From positions 1-8,132 of the forward strand of contig JANRKG010000336.1 in assembly GCA_033763635.1 (NCBI GenBank): a stretch of DNA of 8,132 bases, in the 5' to 3' direction. Every line of letters starts with the position of its first letter. Positions within the stretch are counted from its first letter, which is position 1. The position numbers and the translations under genes are program-made. Below, piece by piece: positions 1-5,398 of the stretch. This DNA is from JANRKG01 sp033763635 (lineage in GTDB: Bacteria > Cyanobacteriota > Cyanobacteriia > GCF-001939115). Below the pieces are notes generated by a model that worked only from the letters and a program-made list of their open reading frames with translations, did not search any database and was not told the DNA's origin.

Positions 1-445
1 CTACGTTGCAGTGGCAAATGCGGCTGGCTTTGATGGGGTGTACAGCTACTTCGGTCACTCTGCCATCATCGGCTTTGATGGCCGCACCCTGGGTGAGTGT
101 GGGGAAGAAGAGATGGGGATTCAGTACGCAGCCCTCTCCAAGTTCGCGATTCGTGACTTCCGCAAGAACGCCCAATCCCAAAACCACCTGTTCAAGCTCC
201 TGCACCGGGGCTACACGGGGACGATCAATTCCGGCGACAGCTACGAAGGTCTGCAAGAGTGCCCCTACGACTTCTACCGCAACTGGGTACTCAATCCCCA
301 AAAGGCGAAGGAGCAGGTGGAAGAAATCACCCGCGCCACCGTTGGCACGAAGGAGTGCCCGATCGAAGGGTTGCCCGTTGAGAAGCTTGCAGGGACTCCT
401 ATCAGTTTGAAGGAAAAGGAAAAAGTTTCCCTCGAATCCAACTAA
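1..445 (+). CDS. amiE: Aliphatic amidase, C-terminal 147 residues (5' end outside window)
   Basis: Hydrolyses short aliphatic amides (acetamide, propionamide and similar) to the carboxylic acid and ammonia in the cytoplasm; nitrilase superfamily. The frame is open from base 2 with no start, so the gene enters from the left. The visible part begins YVAVANAAGFDGVYSYFGHS and continues through GRTLGECGEEEMGIQYA; as I recall the Pseudomonas AmiE sequence, this block is practically identical, so the assignment is firm. SQNHLFKLLHRGYTG and ECPYDFYRNWV follow. The C-terminus is the usual AmiE/AmiF tail, which wraps around the partner subunit in the hexamer. The catalytic Glu, Lys and Cys lie upstream of the window and cannot be checked. 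The close paralogue AmiF (formamidase) is the main alternative, but the matched block favours AmiE. It converges on fmdB, and a terminator follows 36 nt after the stop. Confidence 0.93.
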   Translation, partial: YVAVANAAGFDGVYSYFGHSAIIGFDGRTLGECGEEEMGIQYAALSKFAIRDFRKNAQSQNHLFKLLHRGYTGTINSGDSYEGLQECPYDFYRNWVLNPQKAKEQVEEITRATVGTKECPIEGLPVEKLAGTPISLKEKEKVSLESN

Positions 446-481
446 TTTGACTTAAGAAACGACGAGCCTCTGAACTGAAAG

Positions 482-518
482 CCCACTCCTCACTTCCAAG
501 AGGGGTGGGTTTCTCTTT
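482..518 (+). terminator. Rho-independent terminator of amiE
   Basis: A 10-bp stem pairs 482-491 (CCCACTCCTC) with 500-509 (GAGGGGTGGG), with one G-U wobble and an 8-nt loop. It is followed by TTTCTCTTT. It lies 36 nt after the amiE stop codon. Confidence 0.8.
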
Positions 519-522
519 AAAG

Positions 523-547
523 AACGTCCAGATGACCTCTGGACGTT
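523..547 (-). terminator. Hairpin terminator of the fmdA-fmdB transcript
   Basis: A perfect 10-bp stem pairs 523-532 (AACGTCCAGA) with 538-547 (TCTGGACGTT) around a 5-nt loop. Read leftward it begins 4 nt past the fmdB stop and is followed by CTTTAAAG, only a modest U-tract. It stands 4-5 nt from the amiE terminator, so the converging transcripts have two back-to-back hairpins that could each act in both directions. Confidence 0.6.
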
Positions 548-551
548 TCGC

Positions 552-818
552 TTACCCATGCCCGATCATCCAGGGCCGCCCGCCGCTGTCTGTCTGGACC
601 TTGGGGGGTGCAGGTTCCCGATCGCGCTTCATAACTTTGGGTTCGGGGTTTTCTTTCTTGAGCCGTAAACTTCCGCTCAACTGCACCGCAGGGGCCGAAA
701 AAATACGCTTACTCACCGTGTTACAGGTCGGGCAATTCGCGGGTTGGCTGGATTCCGCCAGGGTGCGCCATGTGTCAAACACCCCACAGGTGGAACAGCG
801 AAATTCATACAGTGGCAC
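552..818 (-). CDS. fmdB: FmdB-family zinc-ribbon protein
   Basis: An 88-residue protein of the FmdB family, named after a putative regulator of the formamidase/amidase genes in Methylophilus; its biochemical role is poorly defined. It opens MPLYEFRCSTCG, the family signature. Cysteines at 8 and 11, and at 29 (CPTC) and 32, form the four-Cys zinc ribbon; RIFSAPAVQL follows. The second half is basic and proline-rich, and the end GRPWMIGH is, as I recall, typical of cyanobacterial members. The start codon is GTG at 816-818, supported by GAGGT (825-829) about 7 nt upstream. It lies downstream of fmdA on the same strand, 113 nt away, so co-transcription is likely but the spacer holds repeats. Whether it regulates DNA or assists the enzyme is not shown by the sequence. 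Confidence 0.9.
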   Translation of the reverse strand: MPLYEFRCSTCGVFDTWRTLAESSQPANCPTCNTVSKRIFSAPAVQLSGSLRLKKENPEPKVMKRDREPAPPKVQTDSGGRPWMIGHG

Positions 819-841
819 AGAGATACCTCACAGTAAGAGAG

Positions 842-869
842 AAGTCAGCAGTCAGAAAACAGGAGTCAG
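842..869. repeat. Heptamer tandem repeat, about four units
   Basis: Exact 7-nt periodicity in the fmdA-fmdB spacer: AAGTCAG, CAGTCAG, AAAACAG, GAGTCAG. A weaker fifth unit (AAGAGAG, 835-841, 5/7) precedes them. Short heptamer repeats of this kind are common between genes in cyanobacteria. The last unit is also one arm of the adjacent hairpin. Confidence 0.55.
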
Positions 870-891
870 AAGTGGTTGCCTCTGACCCCTG
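860..891. repeat. Inverted repeat (hairpin) between fmdA and fmdB
   Basis: CAGGAGTCAGA (860-870) faces TCTGACCCCTG (881-891), an 11-bp stem with one A-C mismatch and a 10-nt loop. Neither side has a T-tract long enough for a normal terminator. Lying 41 nt after the fmdA stop, it could protect or process the fmdA message and so lower fmdB expression. That role is inference. Confidence 0.5.
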
Positions 892-931
892 AGAACTCGT
901 TCAAATTCGATCACTTGAGGGCATCATCCGG

Positions 932-2140
932 TTATACGGGGAAGATATCTTTATCAAAGATCTCCGTCGGAATCGCCAGGGTACAGCAAGCATTGGGGAT
1001 GTCCACAATCCCGCTGACGCGACCTTCGATCGGCGCACAACTTAGGAGCAGGTAAGCCTGTTCGCCTGTAAAACCAAACTTCTTCAGGTATTCGATCGCG
1101 TTCAAGCAAGCGCGGCGGTAGGCAATATGCACATCCATGTAGTATTGCTTGCCCGTGAACTCATCCACCGAAATCCCTTCAAAAACCAGGTACTCGGAGA
1201 AGCGGGGTTCCACGGGACCGGGCTTGAAGATGGGGTTGACTAGACCGTACTTCTCAACTCCCCCCTTGATGATGTCTACATGCAGGTCGATGAAACCTGA
1301 CATTTCGATCGCACCACAGAAGGAGATTTCCCCGTCTCCCTGGGAAAAGTGAATGTCACCCATTGAGAGCTTTGCCCCTTCCACATACACCGGAAAGTAA
1401 ATGCGGGTTCCCTTTGACAGGTTCTTGATGTCGCAGTTGCCGCCATGCTCACGAGGGGGGACGGTACGGGCGGCTTCCGCTGCCACTCGCTCATACTCTG
1501 ACTTGGGCAGAGTTCCCAGGACGGCATTCATCGGGTTGGGCAGGGCAGCGAGGACGGGCTGACCGTCAGCGTTCAAACCAGCCCCATAGGTCCGAAGATC
1601 GGGAGCCGTAGCCACTAGTTCCGATTCCCGCTTGTTCCACTTCGCCAGCAACTCATGGGAGGGCGCGCACCCAATCAAACCGGGGTGGATAATCCCAGCG
1701 AACTTCACCCCCGGAATGTGGCGGGAACTCGTATAGATCCCCTGGAAATCCCAGATTGCTTTCGCAGGATTGGGGAAGTGGTCTGTCAAGAAACCGCCCC
1801 CATTTTTCTGGTCAAAAATGCCCGTGAACCCCCATTCGTCACCTTGTAGTGCGCCGATGTCCACCAGATCAACGACCAGAATATCCCCCGGTTCTGCACC
1901 ATTTACATGGATGGGACCGCTCAGAACGTGAACGACTGTCAAATCCACATCCCGAATATCATCCGGGCTGTCGTTATTTTTAATCTGTCCGTCTGTCCAA
2001 TCTTTGCACTCAATTCGAAACACATCACCAGGGTTGACCGAAACCACCGCAGGAATGTCGGGGTGCCAGCGGTTATGACCGGGCAACTCCTGTTCAGACA
2101 TGGGCTTCGTCAAATCAACCTTGAAGAGAGTTTTAGGCAT
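932..2140 (-). CDS. fmdA: Formamidase (acetamidase/formamidase family)
   Basis: Hydrolyses formamide (and more slowly other short amides) to formate and ammonia; cytoplasmic. The family is unrelated to AmiE and AmiF. The 402-residue protein matches the FmdA length of just over 400 residues and family blocks throughout: GHNRWHPDIP (21-30), GDVFRIECKDWTDGQ (38-52), AEPGDILVVDL (82-92), HPGLIGCAPSHELL (152-165), HGGNCDIKNL (232-241), MGDIHFSQGDGEISFCG (260-276) and the Cys-Cys-containing tail DIPNACCTLAIP (380-391). I chose ATG at 2138-2140 because GGGAG (2147-2151) sits 6 nt upstream and MPKTLFKVDL is the usual N-terminus; an in-frame TTG eight codons earlier has no such support. fmdB follows on the same strand. 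A candidate NtcA promoter lies about 360 nt upstream. Confidence 0.95.
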   Translation of the reverse strand: MPKTLFKVDLTKPMSEQELPGHNRWHPDIPAVVSVNPGDVFRIECKDWTDGQIKNNDSPDDIRDVDLTVVHVLSGPIHVNGAEPGDILVVDLVDIGALQGDEWGFTGIFDQKNGGGFLTDHFPNPAKAIWDFQGIYTSSRHIPGVKFAGIIHPGLIGCAPSHELLAKWNKRESELVATAPDLRTYGAGLNADGQPVLAALPNPMNAVLGTLPKSEYERVAAEAARTVPPREHGGNCDIKNLSKGTRIYFPVYVEGAKLSMGDIHFSQGDGEISFCGAIEMSGFIDLHVDIIKGGVEKYGLVNPIFKPGPVEPRFSEYLVFEGISVDEFTGKQYYMDVHIAYRRACLNAIEYLKKFGFTGEQAYLLLSCAPIEGRVSGIVDIPNACCTLAIPTEIFDKDIFPV

Positions 2141-2146
2141 GGTATT

Positions 2147-2151
2147 CTCCC
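2147..2151 (-). promoter_or_regulatory. fmdA ribosome binding site
   Basis: GGGAG on the minus strand, 6 nt before ATG at 2140. It decides the 402-residue start over the upstream in-frame TTG at 2162-2164. Confidence 0.7.
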
Positions 2152-2310
2152 AATCACACTCCAAAATGCTCCTCTGCGTTTACTATTTCTCACCTCTTCA
2201 TTCCTTTAGATGCCAATGGAAAAAGTAAAAACTTTCCCATGAAATCCCACTAAAAATTTCAGTAGAAATTACGCTGAATGAACTATCAATGCTCAGGTTC
2301 TATACAACAA

Positions 2311-2333
2311 CTTCTCAATGGGAAGGTGAGAAG
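2311..2333. repeat. Inverted repeat in the fmdA leader
   Basis: CTTCTCA (2311-2317) and TGAGAAG (2327-2333) form a perfect 7-bp stem with a 9-nt loop. It is followed on the plus strand by AAAATTTTT. It lies inside the predicted fmdA leader. A regulatory role is unproven. Confidence 0.35.
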
Positions 2334-2369
2334 AAAATTTTTCAGGTCAAAACCTTCACCCTCTTCCTT

Positions 2370-2477
2370 CTGAAAAGTTGGTGCATCTTTTGAAAAAACT
2401 GAAAAGAAAAGAACTGAAAAGAATTGATAGGAAGCTGGAAAAGAGGGTGGAAAGGCTAATGACAACTTCCTGAAAAG
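2370..2477 (-). repeat. Four copies of CTTTTCAG in the fmdA leader
   Basis: CTGAAAAG on the plus strand (CTTTTCAG in the leftward transcript) occurs at 2370-2377, 2399-2406, 2414-2421 and 2470-2477. A variant, CTGGAAAAG, is at 2435-2443. The stretch is purine-rich on the plus strand, so low complexity explains part of this. No function is assigned. Confidence 0.4.
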
Positions 2478-2500
2478 AAGTTGATTCGCAGAGGCTGCGA
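2463..2500 (-). other. Two small hairpins at the predicted 5' end of the fmdA leader
   Basis: CAACTTC (2463-2469) pairs with GAAGTTG (2477-2483), a perfect 7-bp stem. TCGCAG (2486-2491) pairs with CTGCGA (2495-2500), a perfect 6-bp stem with a 3-nt loop. If transcription starts near 2499, as the NtcA site predicts, these would cap the 5' end of the mRNA and could stabilise it. That is inference. Confidence 0.35.
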
Positions 2501-2504
2501 GTAA

Positions 2505-2510
2505 AAGCTA
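2505..2510 (-). promoter_or_regulatory. Candidate -10 box of the NtcA-type fmdA promoter
   Basis: TAGCTT on the minus strand matches the TAN3T -10 form. It starts 23 nt after the GTAN8TAC site, the usual 22-23 nt spacing of NtcA-activated promoters. An overlapping alternative is TATTAG (2508-2513). No matching box at this spacing exists in the rightward direction. Confidence 0.5.
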
Positions 2511-2532
2511 ATACTTCGCAGCAAGGTGAATC

Positions 2533-2548
2533 TGTAGTTTTAACTACA
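2533..2548 (-). promoter_or_regulatory. NtcA-type operator
   Basis: TGTAGTTTTAACTACA fits GTAN8TAC exactly (2534-2547), with the flanking T and A. It has 7-bp perfect arms around TT. NtcA is the cyanobacterial CRP-family nitrogen regulator, which activates genes when ammonium is short. The symmetric site is assigned to fmdA because only that side has a correctly spaced -10 box. Amide-hydrolysing genes are a sensible NtcA target. Confidence 0.65.
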
Positions 2549-2587
2549 TTTAGACCTTTCTAGTTAAGTTCGTCACAATTTAACTGT

Positions 2588-2606
2588 GAGAGTGATTATC
2601 ATTCTC
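2588..2606 (+). promoter_or_regulatory. Fur-box-like operator upstream of the LRR gene
   Basis: GAGAGTGATTATCATTCTC matches the classical 19-bp Fur box GATAATGATAATCATTATC at 15 of 19 positions. It has dyad symmetry of 8 out of 9 bases in each arm around T2597. It lies 130 nt before the LRR open frame. A possible -10 (GATAAT, 2638-2643) follows, but without a convincing -35 box. Confidence 0.45.
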
Positions 2607-2736
2607 TAAAAGAGTGGTTTTTGCCATCAATTTTTTCGATAATTAATAACAAGATTGACAGTTTTTGGGATTGAATTTGACACCTTAAAAGAGACATAAA
2701 GATGTTTTTCAAGATGCAACAAAAAATGCAAAAAAG

Positions 2737-3780
2737 ATGCGAAAAATGACGAAAACCAGAAAAATGTTTCGATCGTTTAACCAGTTCTTGAATCAAGGGT
2801 GGATGTTGAAGAACCGGAGACTGGGGATTGGTAGTTTGAGCCTACTGACGGCTCTTTCCTGCTTTCTGACGAGTCCGGCAGGGATCGCAGAACCCAGCCT
2901 AACGAAACTTCCCGCCACTTTTGAAGAATGGTGTCAACAACGGGAGCGGCAATCCCGTGAGGCCCAGCGGACGATCGCCGCCCTCCTACTGCAAGCCGGA
3001 ACTCCAGACTGCGATCGGGCTGCATTTCGCCTTTCCCGCCTGAACTACCTGGAGATTACCGATGCTCGTTTGACGGATCTGCGCCCCCTGCAATCCTTCA
3101 CTAACCTGACAGGGTTGCACCTGGGGAACAATCGCATCTCGGACCTCAAGCCGCTGGGAACTCTCACAAAGTTGACCTATCTGTACCTCAGCTTCAACCA
3201 GATCGAGGATCTCAAGCCCCTCGCATCTTTGACAAATCTGAATTATTTGTATCTAGTGGAGAATCGGATTTCGGATTTGCAACCGTTGGGATCGCTCACG
3301 AATTTGATTGGGCTGGATTTGTTTGAGAATCGGGTGACGGATTTGAGCGCATTACGATCGCTCACCAACCTGAAATTCCTGGATGTCAGCTTCAATCGTG
3401 TTTCCGATCTCAGGCCCCTGCAAGCCTTGACTGGGTTGAGCGAATTGGTTGCCGCTGCCCAGCAAATTTCTGACCTGGAGCCGCTAGGGGGGCTGACCCA
3501 ACTCACCTATCTAGACCTGAGTGCCAACCAAATTACGGATCTCAATGCCCTCAAGCCCCTCGAAAATCTTGTCTCCCTCGCTCTGAGCCGTAATCAAATT
3601 CGCGATCTGGAGCCGATTCAATTTCTCAATAATCTCACGACCCTTTATCTCAGTCGGAACCAAATTATGAATCTGGAACCGTTGAAGAATCTCAAAAACT
3701 TGACCTATCTACTGGTTTCCCAAAATCCCTTGCCGTCCCAGACCTGTCCTCTCCAACCCGCCTCAGTTTGCGAATTCTAA
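2737..3780 (+). CDS. Secreted internalin-like leucine-rich repeat protein
   Basis: Probably exported; LRR solenoids bind other proteins, but no ligand can be named. With ATG at 2737 it has 347 residues. A basic stretch (LKNRR, 24-28) and hydrophobic segment (29-51) resemble a Sec signal peptide with cleavage after AGIA (51). An N-cap with C66 and C92 follows, then ten 22-residue repeats (99-318) of the form LTNLxxLxLxxNxIxDLxPL, and a cap with C337 and C345 ending CPLQPASVCEF. This cap pairing recurs in cyanobacterial LRR proteins. ATG at 2803 (325 residues) is an equally good start: it places the basic n-region at the N-terminus and has AAGGG just upstream, while no clear RBS precedes 2737. 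Repeat 7 (231-252) reads AAAQQ where the conserved Asn is expected. A Fur-like site lies upstream. Confidence 0.85.
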   Translation: MRKMTKTRKMFRSFNQFLNQGWMLKNRRLGIGSLSLLTALSCFLTSPAGIAEPSLTKLPATFEEWCQQRERQSREAQRTIAALLLQAGTPDCDRAAFRLSRLNYLEITDARLTDLRPLQSFTNLTGLHLGNNRISDLKPLGTLTKLTYLYLSFNQIEDLKPLASLTNLNYLYLVENRISDLQPLGSLTNLIGLDLFENRVTDLSALRSLTNLKFLDVSFNRVSDLRPLQALTGLSELVAAAQQISDLEPLGGLTQLTYLDLSANQITDLNALKPLENLVSLALSRNQIRDLEPIQFLNNLTTLYLSRNQIMNLEPLKNLKNLTYLLVSQNPLPSQTCPLQPASVCEF

Positions 3781-3873
3781 CCCTAAAAATGATATTGTGG
3801 CGAGGAACTTGTGTAGCAGAGTTCTATTCTAGCGCTGACAAGCGGCGTTCATCTTATTATTTAGGGTAGGGCA

Positions 3874-4128
3874 ATGTCGGCGATCGATATTCTAGGGCTG
3901 GTAGCAGGGACTTTAACCACCCTCTCATTTTTGCCCCAGGTCATGCAAATTTGGCGGACGCGATCGAGCCAGGATATTTCTCCCCTCTGGATTTTGGGCT
4001 TTGGGATGGGCATTACCCTCTGGCTCATCTATGGTCTCTTGCTGGGTGCCCTGCCTGTCATTCTGGCAAATGCAATTACCCTGTTTCTGCTAGGGATTAT
4101 TCTGTACTTTAAGCTTAAGTTTGGTTGA
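3874..4128 (+). CDS. SemiSWEET-type small membrane transporter (PQ-loop/MtN3 family)
   Basis: 84 residues, the usual SemiSWEET length, forming one three-helix bundle that works as a dimer in the inner membrane. Characterised members move sugars such as sucrose or glucose by facilitated diffusion. Helix 1 (about 5-26) carries the PQ motif at P21-Q22, followed by the basic loop RTRSSQDIS. Helix 2 (38-57) contains W50 and helix 3 (60-81) contains N66. These align with Trp48 and Asn64, the substrate-binding pair of the Leptospira SemiSWEET. ATG at 3874 is preceded by AGGGTAGGG, a good ribosome binding site. It ends 3 nt before ureD, so the two are almost certainly co-transcribed. The substrate cannot be read from the sequence; a urea-related role is speculation from context. 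Confidence 0.88.
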   Translation: MSAIDILGLVAGTLTTLSFLPQVMQIWRTRSSQDISPLWILGFGMGITLWLIYGLLLGALPVILANAITLFLLGIILYFKLKFG

Positions 4129-4131
4129 TCT

Positions 4132-4998
4132 GTGAACTCGCCCCTTATTCCCGACTCGGCAAGCTGGCATGGCTTACTGGATGCAGAGTATGCTTTGCAG
4201 CAAGGTCAGACCTGTTTAACTCGCAGTTATGCCAGGGCACCGTTTAAGTTGCAACGGCCCTTCTATCCAGAAGGGCCGGAAGTCTGCCACAGTGTCATTC
4301 TGCATACAGCGGGGGGAGTAGTCGGGGGGGATCGCCTCTCCCTCCAAATCACCCTCCAACCCCAAACCCGCGCCCTAATCACTACCGCTGCCGCCAGCAA
4401 GATTTATCGCAGTAGGCTCAGTGGGGATCAGCCCATTCCTTCTCGCCAGATGGTTCACCTTCAGGTAGGGGCGGGGGCTTGTTTGGAGTGGTTCCCTCAA
4501 GAAACGATCGTCTTCAATGGGGCGACTTTTCAACAGCAGGTCCGGGTAGATCTGTCAGAAACGGCTGTGTGGATGGGGTGGGAACTGACGCGCTTGGGCC
4601 GCAGTGCGCGAGGGGAACAGTTTTTGACGGGCAATTGGCGATCGTCTACCGAGGTGTGGCGAGGAAATCGGCCCCTCTGGGTCGATCCTCAGTGGATTCC
4701 TGGGGATGAGACGATTCTGCACAGCCCGCATGGTCTGAAGGGTTGTCCGGTGGTCGGGAGTTGGGCGATCGTGGGGACGACCCTCTCGCCGGATCTCGTG
4801 GAGCAGGCGCGATCGCTCTGGCAGGGTACGGGTGAAACTGGAGTCACGACCCTACTGGAAGGGATGCTCTGTCGTTACCGGGGCCATTCCACGACAGAAG
4901 CCCGGAAATGGTTTATTGCCGTGTGGGATCTGGTACGCTCTTCTGTGCTGGGTCACTCTGCCTGCCTACCTCGCGTCTGGCCTATCACGAAGTTTTAA
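4132..4998 (+). CDS. ureD: Urease accessory protein UreD (UreH)
   Basis: Part of the UreD-UreF-UreG chaperone complex that delivers nickel and CO2 to the urease active site; cytoplasmic. It has 288 residues, normal for cyanobacterial UreD. Diagnostic parts are QRPFYPEG (41-48), the glycine-rich core HTAGGVVGGDRLSL (58-71), TTAAASKIYRS (84-94), LEWFPQETIVFNGA (118-131) and the C-terminal block RYRGHSTTEARKWFIAVWDLVR. The start must be GTG at 4132: the in-frame TGA of the SemiSWEET gene is only two codons upstream, and no ATG follows for a long way. No strong Shine-Dalgarno precedes it, so translation is probably coupled to the upstream gene. ureA follows after 24 nt. Confidence 0.95.
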   Translation: MNSPLIPDSASWHGLLDAEYALQQGQTCLTRSYARAPFKLQRPFYPEGPEVCHSVILHTAGGVVGGDRLSLQITLQPQTRALITTAAASKIYRSRLSGDQPIPSRQMVHLQVGAGACLEWFPQETIVFNGATFQQQVRVDLSETAVWMGWELTRLGRSARGEQFLTGNWRSSTEVWRGNRPLWVDPQWIPGDETILHSPHGLKGCPVVGSWAIVGTTLSPDLVEQARSLWQGTGETGVTTLLEGMLCRYRGHSTTEARKWFIAVWDLVRSSVLGHSACLPRVWPITKF

Positions 4999-5022
4999 TT
5001 TAGGAAAAAGTCCAGGTAACGT

Positions 5023-5325
5023 ATGCAACTCACCCCCCAAGAAAAGGACAAGTTACTGATTTTCACCGCTGCCCTGGTCGCAGAACGCCGCAAAGCAAGG
5101 GGCTTGAAGCTGAATTATCCAGAATCCGTCGCGTACATTTCTGCCGCAATTTTAGAGGGGGCCAGAGACGGTCAGACGGTGGCTGATTTGATGACCTATG
5201 GCACCACCCTGCTGACACGGGACGACGTGATGGAAGGAGTTCCCGAAATGATCCATGAGGTGCAGGTGGAAGCCACGTTCCCGGATGGGACAAAATTGGT
5301 GACGGTTCACAATCCGGTCAGGTAA
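5023..5325 (+). CDS. ureA: Urease subunit gamma
   Basis: The smallest structural subunit of the nickel urease, which hydrolyses urea to CO2 and ammonia. It does not carry the active site, which is on UreC. The 100-residue length is exactly the usual one. It begins MQLTPQEKDKLLIFTAALVA and contains ERRKARGLKLNYPE (21-34), ISAAILEGARDG (39-50) and a typical end with FPDGTKLVTVHNP. ATG at 5023 has AGG (5014-5016) 6 nt upstream. It follows ureD closely, as in ureDABC operons. Here, however, no ureB start or beta-subunit sequence follows; a strong hairpin comes 37 nt after the stop. The alpha and beta subunits must be encoded elsewhere if the urease is functional. Confidence 0.96.
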   Translation: MQLTPQEKDKLLIFTAALVAERRKARGLKLNYPESVAYISAAILEGARDGQTVADLMTYGTTLLTRDDVMEGVPEMIHEVQVEATFPDGTKLVTVHNPVR

Positions 5326-5362
5326 TTTCACATTCAAGCTGTATTCCATTGGCTTCATCTCG

Positions 5363-5398
5363 GCTGGATGGTTTATCAGGTCAACCGTCCAGCTTTCA
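5363..5398 (+). terminator. Terminator hairpin after ureA
   Basis: GCTGGATGGTT (5363-5373) pairs with AACCGTCCAGC (5383-5393): 11 bp with one G-U wobble and a 9-nt loop. The tail TTTCAT is short. Its strength and position, 37 nt after the ureA stop, suggest the SemiSWEET-ureD-ureA transcript ends here. Confidence 0.65.

Larger units (their letters stand above)
2141..2736. other. AT-rich divergent regulatory spacer
   Basis: A 596-bp spacer between leftward fmdA and the rightward LRR gene with no convincing gene on either strand. It contains the NtcA-type site, the Fur-like site, several short inverted repeats (also 2255-2270, AATTTC-AGTA-GAAATT) and purine-rich runs around 2390-2460. It is the only plausible promoter region for both flanking genes. 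Confidence 0.7.

Noticed and set aside
505..885. Plus-strand open frame covering fmdB
   Set aside because: It lies opposite a recognisable FmdB with intact zinc cysteines and shows no family features of its own.
2573..2589. TCACA-N7-TGTGA inverted repeat resembling a CRP site
   Set aside because: CRP sites read TGTGA-N6-TCACA. Here the half-sites face the wrong way and the spacer is 7 nt, so it is at most a small hairpin.
2655..2700. TTGACA hexamers at 2655-2660 and 2677-2682 as -35 boxes for the LRR gene
   Set aside because: Neither has a TATAAT-like hexamer at 16-18 nt; the best candidates are 12-14 nt away.
2599..2796. 65-codon minus-strand open frame opposite the LRR upstream region
   Set aside because: Its composition follows the AT-rich DNA, it has no recognisable domain, and it overlaps the LRR start and signal-peptide region.
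2851..2862. Possible lipoprotein cysteine (C42) in the LRR signal region
   Set aside because: The preceding residues A-L-S do not fit the lipobox, and the hydrophobic region continues past the cysteine to AGIA, a normal signal-peptidase I site.
3835..3863. CTGACA-17-TATTTA as a promoter for SemiSWEET-ureDA
   Set aside because: The -10 match is only 3 of 6. The better hexamer TATTAT (3855-3860) is 14 nt from CTGACA, and the implied start would leave almost no leader.
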